A stretch of 64,000 bases of DNA, from contig NZ_SRUO01000016.1 in the NCBI RefSeq assembly GCF_004791025.1, forward strand, positions 1 through 64,000, given 5' to 3'. The position numbers were made by a program, and so were the translations under genes. Source of the stretch: Mesorhizobium sp. M4B.F.Ca.ET.203.01.1.1 (lineage in GTDB: Bacteria > Pseudomonadota > Alphaproteobacteria > Rhizobiales > Rhizobiaceae). Below are positions 36,498 through 45,189 of this stretch, one piece after another (position 1 is the stretch's first letter; every line of letters starts with the position of its first letter). Below the pieces are notes generated by a model, which worked only from the letters and a program-made list of their open reading frames with translations, was not told the origin of the DNA and searched no databases.

Positions 36498-37817
36498 CTA
36501 CTCGCCCGGATGCTTCGCCGGCTCAGAGTGCATGCGCCGCACGCGGCGCACCCCCCACCAGACCAGCAGCACGACGACTGGCACCGCGGCGGCGGTGACG
36601 ATTTCGGGCGCGAAGGCGTGGCCGAAGATCGAGGCGCCCTTGGCGAGATAGGAGATGAGGCCGACGACGTAATAGGAAACGGCGGCAACGGAAAGCCCCT
36701 CGACCGTCTGCTGCAGGCGCAGCTGCAGGCGGGCGCGGTTGTTCATCGAGGCCAGCAGGTCGCGGTTCTGCTTCTCGACCTCGACATCGACCCAGGTGCG
36801 CAGGAGCGTGGTGGCGCGGGTGAGTTTGCGCGACAGGTTGGCCTGCCGCTCCTCGACCGAGCGGCAGGTCCGCATGGCCGGCGCCATGCGCCGCTGCAGG
36901 AAGCCCGCCCAGGTGTCGTAGCCGGACACCGGCTCTTCCTCCAGCGCCTCGAGCCGCTCGACGACAATGCCGTCATAGGCGCGGCTGGCGCCGAAGCGAT
37001 AGAGGCTGGAGGCGGCATCCGCCTCCAATTCGGCGGCCAGCTCGGTCAGGTCGGCAAGCAGCGTCTGGCTGTCGCGGGTCTCTGCCCCCTTCATTTCCAG
37101 CGTGGTCTGCGCCAGCCGGTCCTCGATGCGGCGGGCGCGGCCGGAGAGCGTCAGCGCAAGCGGCAGGCCGAGCATGGCCAGCGTCCGGTAGGTCTCGATG
37201 TCGAGCAGCCGCTGTGACAGCGCGCCGGTGCTGGCCGGCGTCAGCCCGCGGTCGAGCACCAGCATGCGCGTCAGGCCGTCGCCGTCCTGGCGGAAGTCGG
37301 TGACGATGGCCGCGTTGCCGCGGCCGACCAGAGAGTAGCAGAGGCTGGTCGGGTCGAAATCGGCAATGAGCTTTTCGCTGGTTTGCGTCCATTTACGGAT
37401 CTCGAGCCTGATCCCGGATATGACCGTGCCCGGCGGCGAAAACCCGTTGCCAAAAGGCGAATCCTCCTGCGATCCGGCGCTTTCGGCAAGCGGCCCTTCC
37501 CACAGGTAGGTGGAGAATTCGGTGTGCCGTTCCCAGCGCAACGAGCCCTTGCCCCACTTCATGGCATGGTGGCGGGCCTGGCGGTCGGGGGCGGCGATGC
37601 CAAGGCGTCGCGACATCTCCGAAAGCACCGCGTGGTCGACGCCAGAGCCGCCTTCGGTCATGAAGGAAAGCTGGATCAGCACGCGCGACTTCTCGATCAG
37701 CGGATGCGGCCGGGCATGGACCTCGCCAAGCGCGCCGGCGCGGCCTCCATGCGCCGGAAAACCCATGACGCTGCCCTGGGCGCGTGGCTGGAATTCGATG
37801 GACGTCTCGTCCGACAC
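36498..37817 (-). CDS. DUF3422 membrane protein
   Basis: A 439-residue protein of the DUF3422 family. The N-terminal two-thirds is soluble: FPAHGGRAGALGEVHARPHP is the family signature (ALG-EVHARP) and WERHTEFSTYLWEG another. The C-terminal 110 residues have a coiled coil (LSRKLTRATTLLRTWVDVEV and following) and two hydrophobic helices (VAAVSYYVVGLISYLAKGAS; FAPEIVTAAAVPVVVLLVWW). This matches the family's cytoplasmic domain plus membrane anchor. Function is unknown. ATG start. It faces away from the regulator gene at 38027; both promoters lie in 37818-38026. Confidence 0.85.
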   Translation of the reverse strand: MSDETSIEFQPRAQGSVMGFPAHGGRAGALGEVHARPHPLIEKSRVLIQLSFMTEGGSGVDHAVLSEMSRRLGIAAPDRQARHHAMKWGKGSLRWERHTEFSTYLWEGPLAESAGSQEDSPFGNGFSPPGTVISGIRLEIRKWTQTSEKLIADFDPTSLCYSLVGRGNAAIVTDFRQDGDGLTRMLVLDRGLTPASTGALSQRLLDIETYRTLAMLGLPLALTLSGRARRIEDRLAQTTLEMKGAETRDSQTLLADLTELAAELEADAASSLYRFGASRAYDGIVVERLEALEEEPVSGYDTWAGFLQRRMAPAMRTCRSVEERQANLSRKLTRATTLLRTWVDVEVEKQNRDLLASMNNRARLQLRLQQTVEGLSVAAVSYYVVGLISYLAKGASIFGHAFAPEIVTAAAVPVVVLLVWWGVRRVRRMHSEPAKHPGE

Positions 37818-37948
37818 GGCCGGTCCCCCTGTTCTTGACCCTGCGTGTATCGGCGTCCTCTAGGGCCAATCGCCCGGAGACGCAAACAGCAAAGTTTAGC
37901 TGACGGGCATATAGGAGGGCGGCGTCGGCAGCGAGCCACATCGGAGGA

Positions 37949-37971
37949 ATTGGATAAATAATTTGACCAGT
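37949..37971. promoter_or_regulatory. second copy of the FadR-type operator
   Basis: ATTGGA (37949-37954) and ACCAGT (37966-37971) are separated by 11 A/T-rich bases, the same spacing as the palindrome before glcD, with the TTGG/ACCA core kept. It lies 56 bases upstream of the regulator's TTG start, in position for autoregulation. Confidence 0.55.
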
Positions 37972-38026
37972 TGGGGACAGAGGCTTTAATCTGGGCGACA
38001 ACCGCTTCCCTTTCCCAGGCGCCCCG

Positions 38027-38824
38027 TTGAGCGATATTTTCTCCAGGATCGAGCATTCGCGCACCGCCGACGAGGTGGTGCAGCAGATCGAGAGCCTGAT
38101 CCTGGAAGGCGTGCTGCGCACCGGCGACCGGCTGCCGGGCGAGCGCGAGCTGGCGCGCCAGTTCGACGTGTCGCGGCCGATCCTGCGCGACGCGCTGAAG
38201 GCGCTGGAGGGGCGCGGGCTGCTGACGACCAAGGCCGGCGGCGGTACCCATGTCGCCGACGTCATCGGCCAGCTGTTCACCAAGCCGGTGACCGACCTCA
38301 TCTCGATGCACCGCAAGGCGGTGACCGACTATCTGGAGTATCGCCGCGAGATCGAGGCGGTCGCCGCCGAATACGCGGCGCGGCGCGCCACGCCGGAAGA
38401 CCTTACGCTGCTCGACAGCATCATGGCCCGCATGGACGAGGCGCACCGCACCGGCGATTTCGACGACGAGGCCGAGATCGACATCGAGTTCCACCACGCC
38501 ATCTCGGAATGCGCGCACAACATCATCCTGCTGCATACGCTGCGCTCCTGCTACCGGCTGTTGTCGGAAGGTGTGTTCCAGAACCGGCTTCTGGTGTTCA
38601 GCGTGCCCGGCGCGCGCGAGGCGCTGCTTCACCAGCACCGGGCGATCTATGCGGCGATCAAGGCCGGCGATCCGGCTGCTGCCCGGGAGGCGGCCATGGA
38701 CCACATCTCCTATGTCGAGCGCTCGATGCTCGAGGCCGAACGCAGCGGCGACTGGCAGCGCGTGTCACGGCTGAGGCTAAGACAGCGCTCCGAGGCCGGC
38801 GACGGCGCCAAGACAACGAATTAG
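38027..38824 (+). CDS. FadR-family GntR regulator (LldR/GlcC-like)
   Basis: A 265-residue GntR regulator. The N-terminal winged helix (about 10-75) contains GDRLPGERELARQFDVSRPI and LRDALKALEGRGLLTTKAGG; the C-terminal all-helical FCD domain has the metal-binding D/H residues in EIDIEFHHAISECAHNIILL and ...LLHQHRAIYAAIKAGD. FadR-subgroup regulators of this form sense lactate, glycolate or similar hydroxy acids. It begins with TTG and precedes lldD by 22 bases. Its likely targets are its own promoter, lldD, and, by the shared palindrome, glcD. Which ligand it senses is open. Confidence 0.9.
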   Translation: MSDIFSRIEHSRTADEVVQQIESLILEGVLRTGDRLPGERELARQFDVSRPILRDALKALEGRGLLTTKAGGGTHVADVIGQLFTKPVTDLISMHRKAVTDYLEYRREIEAVAAEYAARRATPEDLTLLDSIMARMDEAHRTGDFDDEAEIDIEFHHAISECAHNIILLHTLRSCYRLLSEGVFQNRLLVFSVPGAREALLHQHRAIYAAIKAGDPAAAREAAMDHISYVERSMLEAERSGDWQRVSRLRLRQRSEAGDGAKTTN

Positions 38825-38846
38825 CGAACACCCAGCGGGAAAGACC

Positions 38847-39983
38847 ATGAGCGACATCCTCACCATTGCCGATCTGAAGGACCTGGCGCGCCGCCGCGTG
38901 CCGAAGATGTTCTTCGACTACGCCGATTCCGGCGCCTGGACCGAAAGCACCTACCGCGCCAACGAGGAGGATTTCGCCAAAATCAAGTTCCGCCAGCGCG
39001 TGCTGGTCGATATGAGCAACCGCTCGCTGGAAACGACCATGATCGGCGAGAAGGTGGCGATGCCGGTGGCGCTGGCGCCAACCGGGCTGACCGGCATGCA
39101 GCACGCCGACGGCGAGATGCTGGCGGCCCAGGCGGCGGAGGAATTCGGCGTGCCGTTCACGCTGTCGACAATGAGTATCTGCTCGATCGAGGATGTCGCC
39201 TCAGTGACGAAGAAGCCGTTCTGGTTCCAGCTCTACGTGCTGCGCGACAAGGACTTTGTCCTCAACCTCATCGACAGGGCAAAGGCGGCGAATTGCTCGG
39301 CTCTGGTGCTGACGCTCGACCTGCAGATCCTCGGCCAGCGCCACAAGGATGTCCGCAACGGCCTGTCAGCGCCGCCGAAGATGACGCTCGCCAACATCAT
39401 CGACCTGGCGCTCAAGCCGCGCTGGTGTCTGGGCATAGCTGGCACCAAGCGCCGCACCTTCCGCAACATTGTCGGACACGCCAAGGGGGTCGGCGACGTC
39501 TCTTCGCTGTCGTCGTGGACGACGGAGCAGTTCGATCCGCAGCTTTCGTGGAAGGATGTCGCCTGGATCAAGGAACGCTGGGGCGGCAAGCTGATCCTGA
39601 AGGGCATCCTCGACAAGGAGGACGCGCTGATGGCGGCCCAGACCGGCGCCGATGCGATCGTCGTTTCCAACCATGGCGGACGCCAACTCGACGGCGCCGC
39701 CTCGTCGATCGAGGTGCTGGAGGAGATCGCCGACGCCGTCGGCGACAGGATCGAGGTGCACATGGATGGCGGCATCCGCTCGGGCCAGGACGTGCTCAAG
39801 GCGCTCTGCCTCGGCGCCAAGGGCACCTATATCGGCCGGCCCTTCCTCTACGGCCTCGGCGCCATGGGCAAGGACGGGGTCACCAAGGCGCTGGAGATTA
39901 TCCGCAAGGAGATGGACATCACGCTGGCGCTGTGCGGTAAGCGTTTGGTAACCGACATGGGCAAGGACCAGCTGAGGCGCTAG
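38847..39983 (+). CDS. lldD: FMN-dependent L-lactate dehydrogenase
   Basis: A 378-residue LldD, oxidising L-lactate to pyruvate with electrons to quinone. The FMN-dependent alpha-hydroxyacid oxidase signature SNHGGRQLDGA holds the catalytic histidine and arginine; ALAPTGLTGMQHADGEMLAA and FTLSTMSICSIEDVA and the substrate Tyr region are typical, and HMDGGIRSGQDVLKAL is the phosphate-binding loop. ATG 22 bases after the regulator stop, so both likely form one operon. A related enzyme could act on glycolate or mandelate, but family and neighbours favour lactate. Confidence 0.9.
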   Translation: MSDILTIADLKDLARRRVPKMFFDYADSGAWTESTYRANEEDFAKIKFRQRVLVDMSNRSLETTMIGEKVAMPVALAPTGLTGMQHADGEMLAAQAAEEFGVPFTLSTMSICSIEDVASVTKKPFWFQLYVLRDKDFVLNLIDRAKAANCSALVLTLDLQILGQRHKDVRNGLSAPPKMTLANIIDLALKPRWCLGIAGTKRRTFRNIVGHAKGVGDVSSLSSWTTEQFDPQLSWKDVAWIKERWGGKLILKGILDKEDALMAAQTGADAIVVSNHGGRQLDGAASSIEVLEEIADAVGDRIEVHMDGGIRSGQDVLKALCLGAKGTYIGRPFLYGLGAMGKDGVTKALEIIRKEMDITLALCGKRLVTDMGKDQLRR

Positions 39984-40042
39984 GGCCTATTCACCTATGC
40001 GCTCTAGTTTCCCGTGATGATCGATACGGGAAGACGCTCGCC

Positions 40043-40819
40043 GTGACCGAAACCGGCATCCATTATCTCGACGCGCGCGGGCCGGAAGGCCTGCGGCTCT
40101 ACGCCATCGGCGACGTGCATGGCCGGCTCGACCTTCTGGCCGCCATGCACCGCCGGATCGAGAGCGAGCTCGAATACAAGCCGACCGCCGACTGGCGCGT
40201 CATCCATCTCGGCGACTATACCGACCGTGGTCCGGATTCCAGGGGCGTGATCGATTTCCTGTTCGACGCAAGGGCACGCGACCCGCGCCATCTGATGCTT
40301 GCCGGCAACCACGATGTCGGCTTCCTCGACTTTCTCGCCGAGCCCGACGCGGACGGCCTGTTCATGCGCTATGGCGGCATCCAAACGGCGCAGTCCTACG
40401 GCGTGACGCTGCCTGCGGCCAGTGGCTGGTTCGGCACGGCGGAGACGGCATTGCGGGAGGGACACGCGACCCTGGTCGCGGCCGTGCCGCGAGCCCATGT
40501 CGACTTCCTGCGCTCACTGCCGTTTTCGGTGGCGTTCGGCGACTTCTTCTTCTGCCATGCCGGCATTCGGCCAGGCGTACCGCTCGAAAGCCAGAGTCCG
40601 CAGGACCTGATCTGGATTCGCGACGCCTTTCACGATCACCCCGGCCTTTATCCGAAAGTGATCGTGCATGGGCACACACCGGTGCCGGAGGCCGAAATCA
40701 TGGCCAACCGCGTCAATGTCGACACGCTCGCATGGCATTCGGGAACGCTCAGCGCGCTCGTCGTCGACGGCGCGGATAAGCGCATCCTGACGGTCGAGGC
40801 GCAGCGGTTCCAGTCATGA
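40043..40819 (+). CDS. metallophosphoesterase (Ser/Thr phosphatase type)
   Basis: A 258-residue calcineurin-like phosphoesterase of the PrpE/ApaH-like group. Metal motifs are in order: LYAIGDVHGRLD (D, H), IHLGDYTDRGPDSRGVID (GDxxDRG), MLAGNHDVGFLD (GNHD) and VIVHGHTPVPEA (GH-H). A GTG start lies 60 bases after lldD stop, so it could be transcribed from the same promoter. Bacterial relatives dephosphorylate proteins or dinucleoside polyphosphates. The substrate is unknown. Confidence 0.82.
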   Translation: MTETGIHYLDARGPEGLRLYAIGDVHGRLDLLAAMHRRIESELEYKPTADWRVIHLGDYTDRGPDSRGVIDFLFDARARDPRHLMLAGNHDVGFLDFLAEPDADGLFMRYGGIQTAQSYGVTLPAASGWFGTAETALREGHATLVAAVPRAHVDFLRSLPFSVAFGDFFFCHAGIRPGVPLESQSPQDLIWIRDAFHDHPGLYPKVIVHGHTPVPEAEIMANRVNVDTLAWHSGTLSALVVDGADKRILTVEAQRFQS

Positions 40820-40865
40820 TCCCGGCTATGGGATCAGCTTTCCGTTTGTCGGGAAGGACCAGGCT

Positions 40866-41006
40866 TTAGCGAAGGGCGGCGGTGACGCCGTAGCCGTCGA
40901 CGGCCTGGTGATTGTTGGCGGCGTCGGCCGAATAGATGCCGAGGCCGCACAGGACGATGGCAGACAGCATGATAAAGGACAGAAGCGCTGCTTTCACGGA
41001 CGTCAT
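40866..41006 (-). CDS. small exported peptide, 46 aa
   Basis: A 46-residue frame from ATG starting MTSVKAALLSFIMLSAIVLC, an obvious signal or anchor sequence of about 28 residues ending AADAAN-like, followed by the short polar tail NHQAVDGYGVTAALR. A signal-peptidase site is plausible after SADAA. A cysteine at position 20 is not in a lipobox. It lies convergent to the phosphatase gene and has no neighbour. It is below usual gene-length cut-offs. No family recognised. Confidence 0.5.
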   Translation of the reverse strand: MTSVKAALLSFIMLSAIVLCGLGIYSADAANNHQAVDGYGVTAALR

Positions 41007-41420
41007 CTCTGGTTGAGCTTCCTGCATCTGTGCACGACCCGGTTACCAATGCGTTGAAACGATAAAATGCGTCTCAATGTTTCGACGATTTCGCGTTTCT
41101 AAGCAGATTCCGTATCGCCGGTGTGTCGCGCGGATCACACATAAGGTTCATCGCGGTTGCACCGGCGATACAAAGCGCGCGCCTTCTAGGATGGCGCGCG
41201 GACACAAACCAAGGATGAAAAGGGTTTTCCCCAGCCGGAACTGCCGTGGCGTGCCAATAATGTCACGCCGCCCCAGGTCGGTGTGCGCCAAGGTGGGTTG
41301 AGATTCAGGTCAGGCCGAGCCGAAAACGATGGCCTCTGAGAACCGGAGCGGAGCGTACTTTGAAGTACGTGAGCACCGGAAGCGCATTGCAGGCCGGCCT
41401 CACCCGAATATCGACACGCC
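41007..41420. repeat. intergenic region with conserved repeat
   Basis: A 414-base gap with no supported gene. Bases about 41330-41395 carry AGAACCGGAGCGGAGCGTAC then TTTGAAGTACGTGAGCACCG, whose centre GTACTTTGAAGTAC is a palindrome; I recall similar blocks between Mesorhizobium genes. A GCGCGCGCCTTCTAGGATGG-type hairpin lies at about 41174-41205. Confidence 0.5.
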
Positions 41421-42119
41421 TCAGATGGTCGCCACCCAGGCGCGGGCAATGGCCAGACCGGCGGCGTCGGCATCGGAACCATTGCGGGTGATTTCGCCGT
41501 CGAGCCGGTCGTTCCAGTCGGGATGGCGCTCGGCGATGAGGGAGGCGAAGGACGTGCTCCAGTCGCGCACCATCGGCGTGTCCGCCTCGAAATGGAACTG
41601 GAAGCCGTAGACGGCGCGGCCAAGGCGGAAGGCCTGGTTCTCGGCGACGGCGCTGCCTGCCAGCCGCACGGCATTTTGCGGCAGCACGAAGGTGTCGTCG
41701 TGCCATTCGAAGATCGGGAAATTCTCCGGCAAGGCGGCCAGCACCGGATCGGTCTTCGCCGCCGGCGTCAGCGACACCTGGTGCCAGCCGAACTCGGTGG
41801 CGCCGCCGATCTGGTTCTCGCCGCCGAAGGCCCGCGCCAGCAACTGGCCGCCGAGGCAGATGCCGAGCACCGAGCGGTCCCTGTCGGCGAAGTCGCGGGT
41901 CAGATCGAGCAGTTCGGGGAAATAGGGGCAAAGCTCGTCATCGAGCGCGTTCTGGGCGCCGCCGAGCACGACCATGGCGTCATGCTCGCCGCTGTGCCCG
42001 GGCAAGGCCTCGCCGTTGCAGGGCTTGCGCAGATCGATATCGGCGCCGGCCTCGACCAGCGCTGCGCCAATTTGGCCAAGGCCTTCATTGTCGAAATTCT
42101 GGACGACCAGGACGCGCAT
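41421..42119 (-). CDS. class I glutamine amidotransferase (GMP synthase-like)
   Basis: A 232-residue stand-alone glutamine amidotransferase. The nucleophile is in VLGICLGGQLLAR, and the catalytic His and Glu are in VYGFQFHFEADTPMV; MVVLGGAQNALDDE is the oxyanion strand. It lacks any synthetase domain. Such proteins (YfeJ/glutamine amidotransferase of unknown partner) can hydrolyse gamma-glutamyl bonds of glutamine-like compounds. ATG start. It is transcribed away from the broken gene at 42195 across 75 bases. Confidence 0.85.
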   Translation of the reverse strand: MRVLVVQNFDNEGLGQIGAALVEAGADIDLRKPCNGEALPGHSGEHDAMVVLGGAQNALDDELCPYFPELLDLTRDFADRDRSVLGICLGGQLLARAFGGENQIGGATEFGWHQVSLTPAAKTDPVLAALPENFPIFEWHDDTFVLPQNAVRLAGSAVAENQAFRLGRAVYGFQFHFEADTPMVRDWSTSFASLIAERHPDWNDRLDGEITRNGSDADAAGLAIARAWVATI

Positions 42120-42194
42120 CGAAACCCTGCTGACATGATATTGAGCCCGCGAGCGATATCATGGTGCCCGCATCGCAGCCAAGAAGGAACGCCT

Positions 42195-42842
42195 ATGCCA
42201 CTGCAGAACCGGGTCGATCCGTTCGGCGCCATCCATGCCGTGCCCGAACGCGGCCTGTTCACCGGCAATCGCGGCATCATCCACGACCCCGAGACGAAGA
42301 CGTTGCTGAAGAAGCGCTAGGCGCTTGAGGCCTGGATCATCTGCGTGTGCCAATTTCGCAATGTGCGACGCGAGCCGATGGGCCGCAACAGGCCGGGCGG
42401 CAAGGCGGGCTGGACCGAACTGTTCTTCCTCGACGAGGTGACGGCGCTGGCCGCCGGCCATCGGCCCTGCTTCTTTTGCCGGCGCGAACGGGCCAGCGAC
42501 TTCGTCCGCCGGTTCGGCGAGACCTCCGCCATCGCCGAGCCGCGCGCGCCGATGCTCGACAAGCGGCTGCACAAAGAGCGGCTGGCCTCGGGCGGCCAGC
42601 CGCCAACGGTCAAGCCCGAAGAGCTGGACGCCCTTCCCGATGGCGCCATGGTCGCGGACGGCAACACGGCCTATGCCCTGCGTGGCGGCAAGGCGCTGCG
42701 CTGGTCGTTCGCGGGCTACGGCACAGCGGCCGCTTTCGGTGACCTGGGTGGCCGGCCGCTTCGCCTGCTGACACCGGCGACCACCATCTCGGTGCTGCGG
42801 CAAGGCTACGCGCCGGCATGGCACCCTTCGGCCGAGGCTTGA
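42195..42842 (+). pseudogene. hypothetical gene split by an in-frame TAG
   Basis: From ATG at 42195 (AAGGA site upstream) the frame reads NRVDPFGAIHAVPERGLFTG then NRGIIHDPETKTLLKKR, followed by TAG at 42318-42320, and continues in the same frame with AWIICVCQFRNVRREPMGRN, WTELFFLDEVTALAAGHRPC, FFCRRERASDFVRRFGE to a TGA at 42842. Both parts are clearly coding and carry paired cysteines (CVC, CFFC). In homologues I recall from rhizobia this is one protein with KRRW at the junction, so TAG probably replaces a TGG tryptophan codon. Function unknown; Cys pairs suggest zinc binding. Either a nonsense mutation or an error in the sequence. Confidence 0.7.
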
Positions 42843-42873
42843 CGGCAAAGTCCGCCTCGCCCATTGCTCGGCG

Positions 42874-43608
42874 ATGCGCGCCAATTACAAGATGCAGCGG
42901 CTGTTCGTGCCGGACGACCTCGGAGCGGGCATCGAATTCGATGCCGGGCAGCAGCAGAGCCATTACCTGATGCATGTGCTGCGCCTTTCCGAAGGCGCCG
43001 AGATCCTGGTCTTCAACGGCCGCGACGGCGAATGGTTGGCGGCGATCGCCGCCAGATCCAAGAAGGCGGTGCGGCTGAAGGTGCTCGACCAACAGCGGCA
43101 GCAGCCGCAGCTGCCCGACCTCGTCTACTGCTTCGCGCCGCTGAAGCAAGGACGGCTCGACTACCTGGTGCAGAAGGCGGTCGAGATGGGCGCCGGCATC
43201 CTGCAACCGGTGATCACCCAGCATACGCAGGTTGCAAAACCGGGCATCGATCGGCTGCGCGCCAATGTCGTCGAGGCGGCCGAGCAATGCGGCATCCTCG
43301 CCGTGCCCGAGGTGCGCGAGGCGGAAAAGTTCGAGCGCCTGCTGACAGGCTGGGACAAGGAACGGCGGCTGATCTTCTGCGACGAGGATGCCTCGACCAA
43401 CAACCCTCTGCCGGCGCTGCAGGCGGTCGGCGAGACAAAGCTCGCGCTGCTGGTCGGGCCGGAAGGCGGCTTTTCCGACGACGAGCGCAAGATGCTGAGG
43501 GCATTGCCTTTCGTCACCGCCATCCCGCTTGGGCCACGCATCCTGCGCGCCGACACCGCCGCCGTGGCCGCGCTCGCGGTGATGCAGGCCACGATCGGCG
43601 ACTGGTGA
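42874..43608 (+). CDS. rsmE: 16S rRNA m3U1498 methyltransferase
   Basis: A 244-residue RsmE. It starts MRANYKMQRLFVPDDLG, contains the PUA-like N-terminal domain, and the SPOUT knot: KAVEMGAGILQPVITQHTQV, AAEQCGILAVPEVREAEKFE, LLVGPEGGFSDDERKMLRAL and PLGPRILRADTAAVAALAVM. These are the conserved SAM-binding trefoil motifs. It methylates the N3 of U1498 in 16S rRNA. ATG start, 31 bases after the broken gene. Unlike its neighbour it is fully intact. Confidence 0.94.
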   Translation: MRANYKMQRLFVPDDLGAGIEFDAGQQQSHYLMHVLRLSEGAEILVFNGRDGEWLAAIAARSKKAVRLKVLDQQRQQPQLPDLVYCFAPLKQGRLDYLVQKAVEMGAGILQPVITQHTQVAKPGIDRLRANVVEAAEQCGILAVPEVREAEKFERLLTGWDKERRLIFCDEDASTNNPLPALQAVGETKLALLVGPEGGFSDDERKMLRALPFVTAIPLGPRILRADTAAVAALAVMQATIGDW

Positions 43609-43712
43609 TCAAATCCAGTTGAGCCTTGGCTCAGGATTTTTCGCTTGATCGGCTACTGACATTTCGTCCATTTAGCGCCCGGCGGCGAGATAGCCGCTGC
43701 GGAGGGCTTCCC

Positions 43713-45086
43713 ATGGCGCGCGACACAACCGATTTCCGGCCCATCGAGGGCGTCGACGAGCTCGTCGCCTATCTTGCCGAAGGCAACAAGCCGCGCGAGC
43801 AATGGCGCATCGGCACCGAGCACGAGAAGTTTCCGTTCTATGTCGACGGCAACGCGCCGGTGCCGTATGGCGGCGAGCGCGGCATCCGCGCCATTCTCGA
43901 AGGCATGCAGCAAAAGCTCGGCTGGGACCCGATCCTGGACGACGGACGCATCATCGGCCTGGTCGAGCCGACCGGCCAGGGGGCGATCTCGCTGGAGCCC
44001 GGCGGCCAGTTCGAACTGTCGGGCGCGCCGCTGGAGTCGATCCACCAGACCTGCCGCGAGGGCAACGCGCACCTCTCCCAGGTGCGCGAGATCGCCGAAC
44101 CGCTGGGCATCCGCTTCCTCGGCCTCGGCGGCAGCCCGAAATGGTCGCTCGCCGAAACGCCGAAAATGCCGAAGTCGCGCTACGAGATCATGACGCGCTA
44201 CATGCCGAAGGTCGGCACCAGGGGCCTCGACATGATGTACCGCACCTGCACCATCCAGGTGAACCTCGACTTCGAGAGCGAGGCGGACATGCGCCGCAAG
44301 ATGCAGGTCTCGCTCAAGCTGCAGCCGCTGTCGACGGCGCTGTTCGCCAACTCGCCCTTCACCGAAAGCCGGCCGAACGGACTGCAGAGCTGGCGCGGCG
44401 ATATCTGGCGCGACACCGACAACCAGCGCTCCGGCCTGCTCGAATTCTGCTTCTCGCGCGATTTCGGCTTCGCCGACTATGTCGAATGGGCGCTCGACGT
44501 GCCGATGTATTTCGTCATCCGCGACGGCCACTATCACGACATGACGCACATCACCTTCCGCCAGTTCATGGCGGGGGCCGCCCGCAATGAGGTCCCGGAC
44601 GGGCTGCCGACGATGGGCGACTGGGCGAACCATCTGTCGACGCTGTTCCCCGACGTCAGGCTGAAGCGCTTCCTCGAAATGCGCGGCGCCGACGGCGGGC
44701 CGTGGCGACGCATCTGCGCGCTGCCGGCCTTCTGGGTCGGGCTGCTCTACGACGAGGCGGCGCTGGAGGCCGCCGAGGCGCTGACCGCGAGCTGGACCTA
44801 CCAGGAAGTGCTGGCAATGCGCAACGCGGTGCCGGAGCTGGGCATTTCGGCGCCGTTCCGCAACACGACCTTGCGCGATGTCGCCCGCGACGTGCTCGCC
44901 ATTTCGCGCTCGGGGCTGAAGAACCGCGCCCGCAAGAACCGCGACGGCTATGACGAGACCTCGTTCCTGAACACGCTGGACGAAGTCGTGGCGCGCGGCA
45001 CGACCAGCGCCGAGGAAATGCTGTCGGCCTACCACACGCGCTGGGGCGGCTCGATCGAGCCGGTGTTCATGGAATATGCTTACTGA
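43713..45086 (+). CDS. gshA: glutamate-cysteine ligase
   Basis: A 457-residue glutamate-cysteine ligase of the plant/alphaproteobacterial type (GCS2-like), making gamma-glutamylcysteine for glutathione. Typical segments are EQWRIGTEHEKFPFY, QGAISLEPGGQFELSGAPLE, FLGLGGSPKWSLAETPKMPK and MYRTCTIQVNLDFESEADM. I start at the ATG of MARDTTDFRPIEGVDELVAY; the 29 upstream codons lack family similarity. Glutathione is required for symbiosis and stress tolerance in rhizobia. Single-gene unit, 104 bases after rsmE. Confidence 0.94.
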   Translation: MARDTTDFRPIEGVDELVAYLAEGNKPREQWRIGTEHEKFPFYVDGNAPVPYGGERGIRAILEGMQQKLGWDPILDDGRIIGLVEPTGQGAISLEPGGQFELSGAPLESIHQTCREGNAHLSQVREIAEPLGIRFLGLGGSPKWSLAETPKMPKSRYEIMTRYMPKVGTRGLDMMYRTCTIQVNLDFESEADMRRKMQVSLKLQPLSTALFANSPFTESRPNGLQSWRGDIWRDTDNQRSGLLEFCFSRDFGFADYVEWALDVPMYFVIRDGHYHDMTHITFRQFMAGAARNEVPDGLPTMGDWANHLSTLFPDVRLKRFLEMRGADGGPWRRICALPAFWVGLLYDEAALEAAEALTASWTYQEVLAMRNAVPELGISAPFRNTTLRDVARDVLAISRSGLKNRARKNRDGYDETSFLNTLDEVVARGTTSAEEMLSAYHTRWGGSIEPVFMEYAY

Positions 45087-45189
45087 CCCTTCGCCGTCCG
45101 CCCGGCGGAGAGGGCGGCAAAAGCCGCTTCAATCAGCGATGGAAACGAACTAGGCTTCTCCAACGAGGATGTTCCCGGAGGAGAACCCA

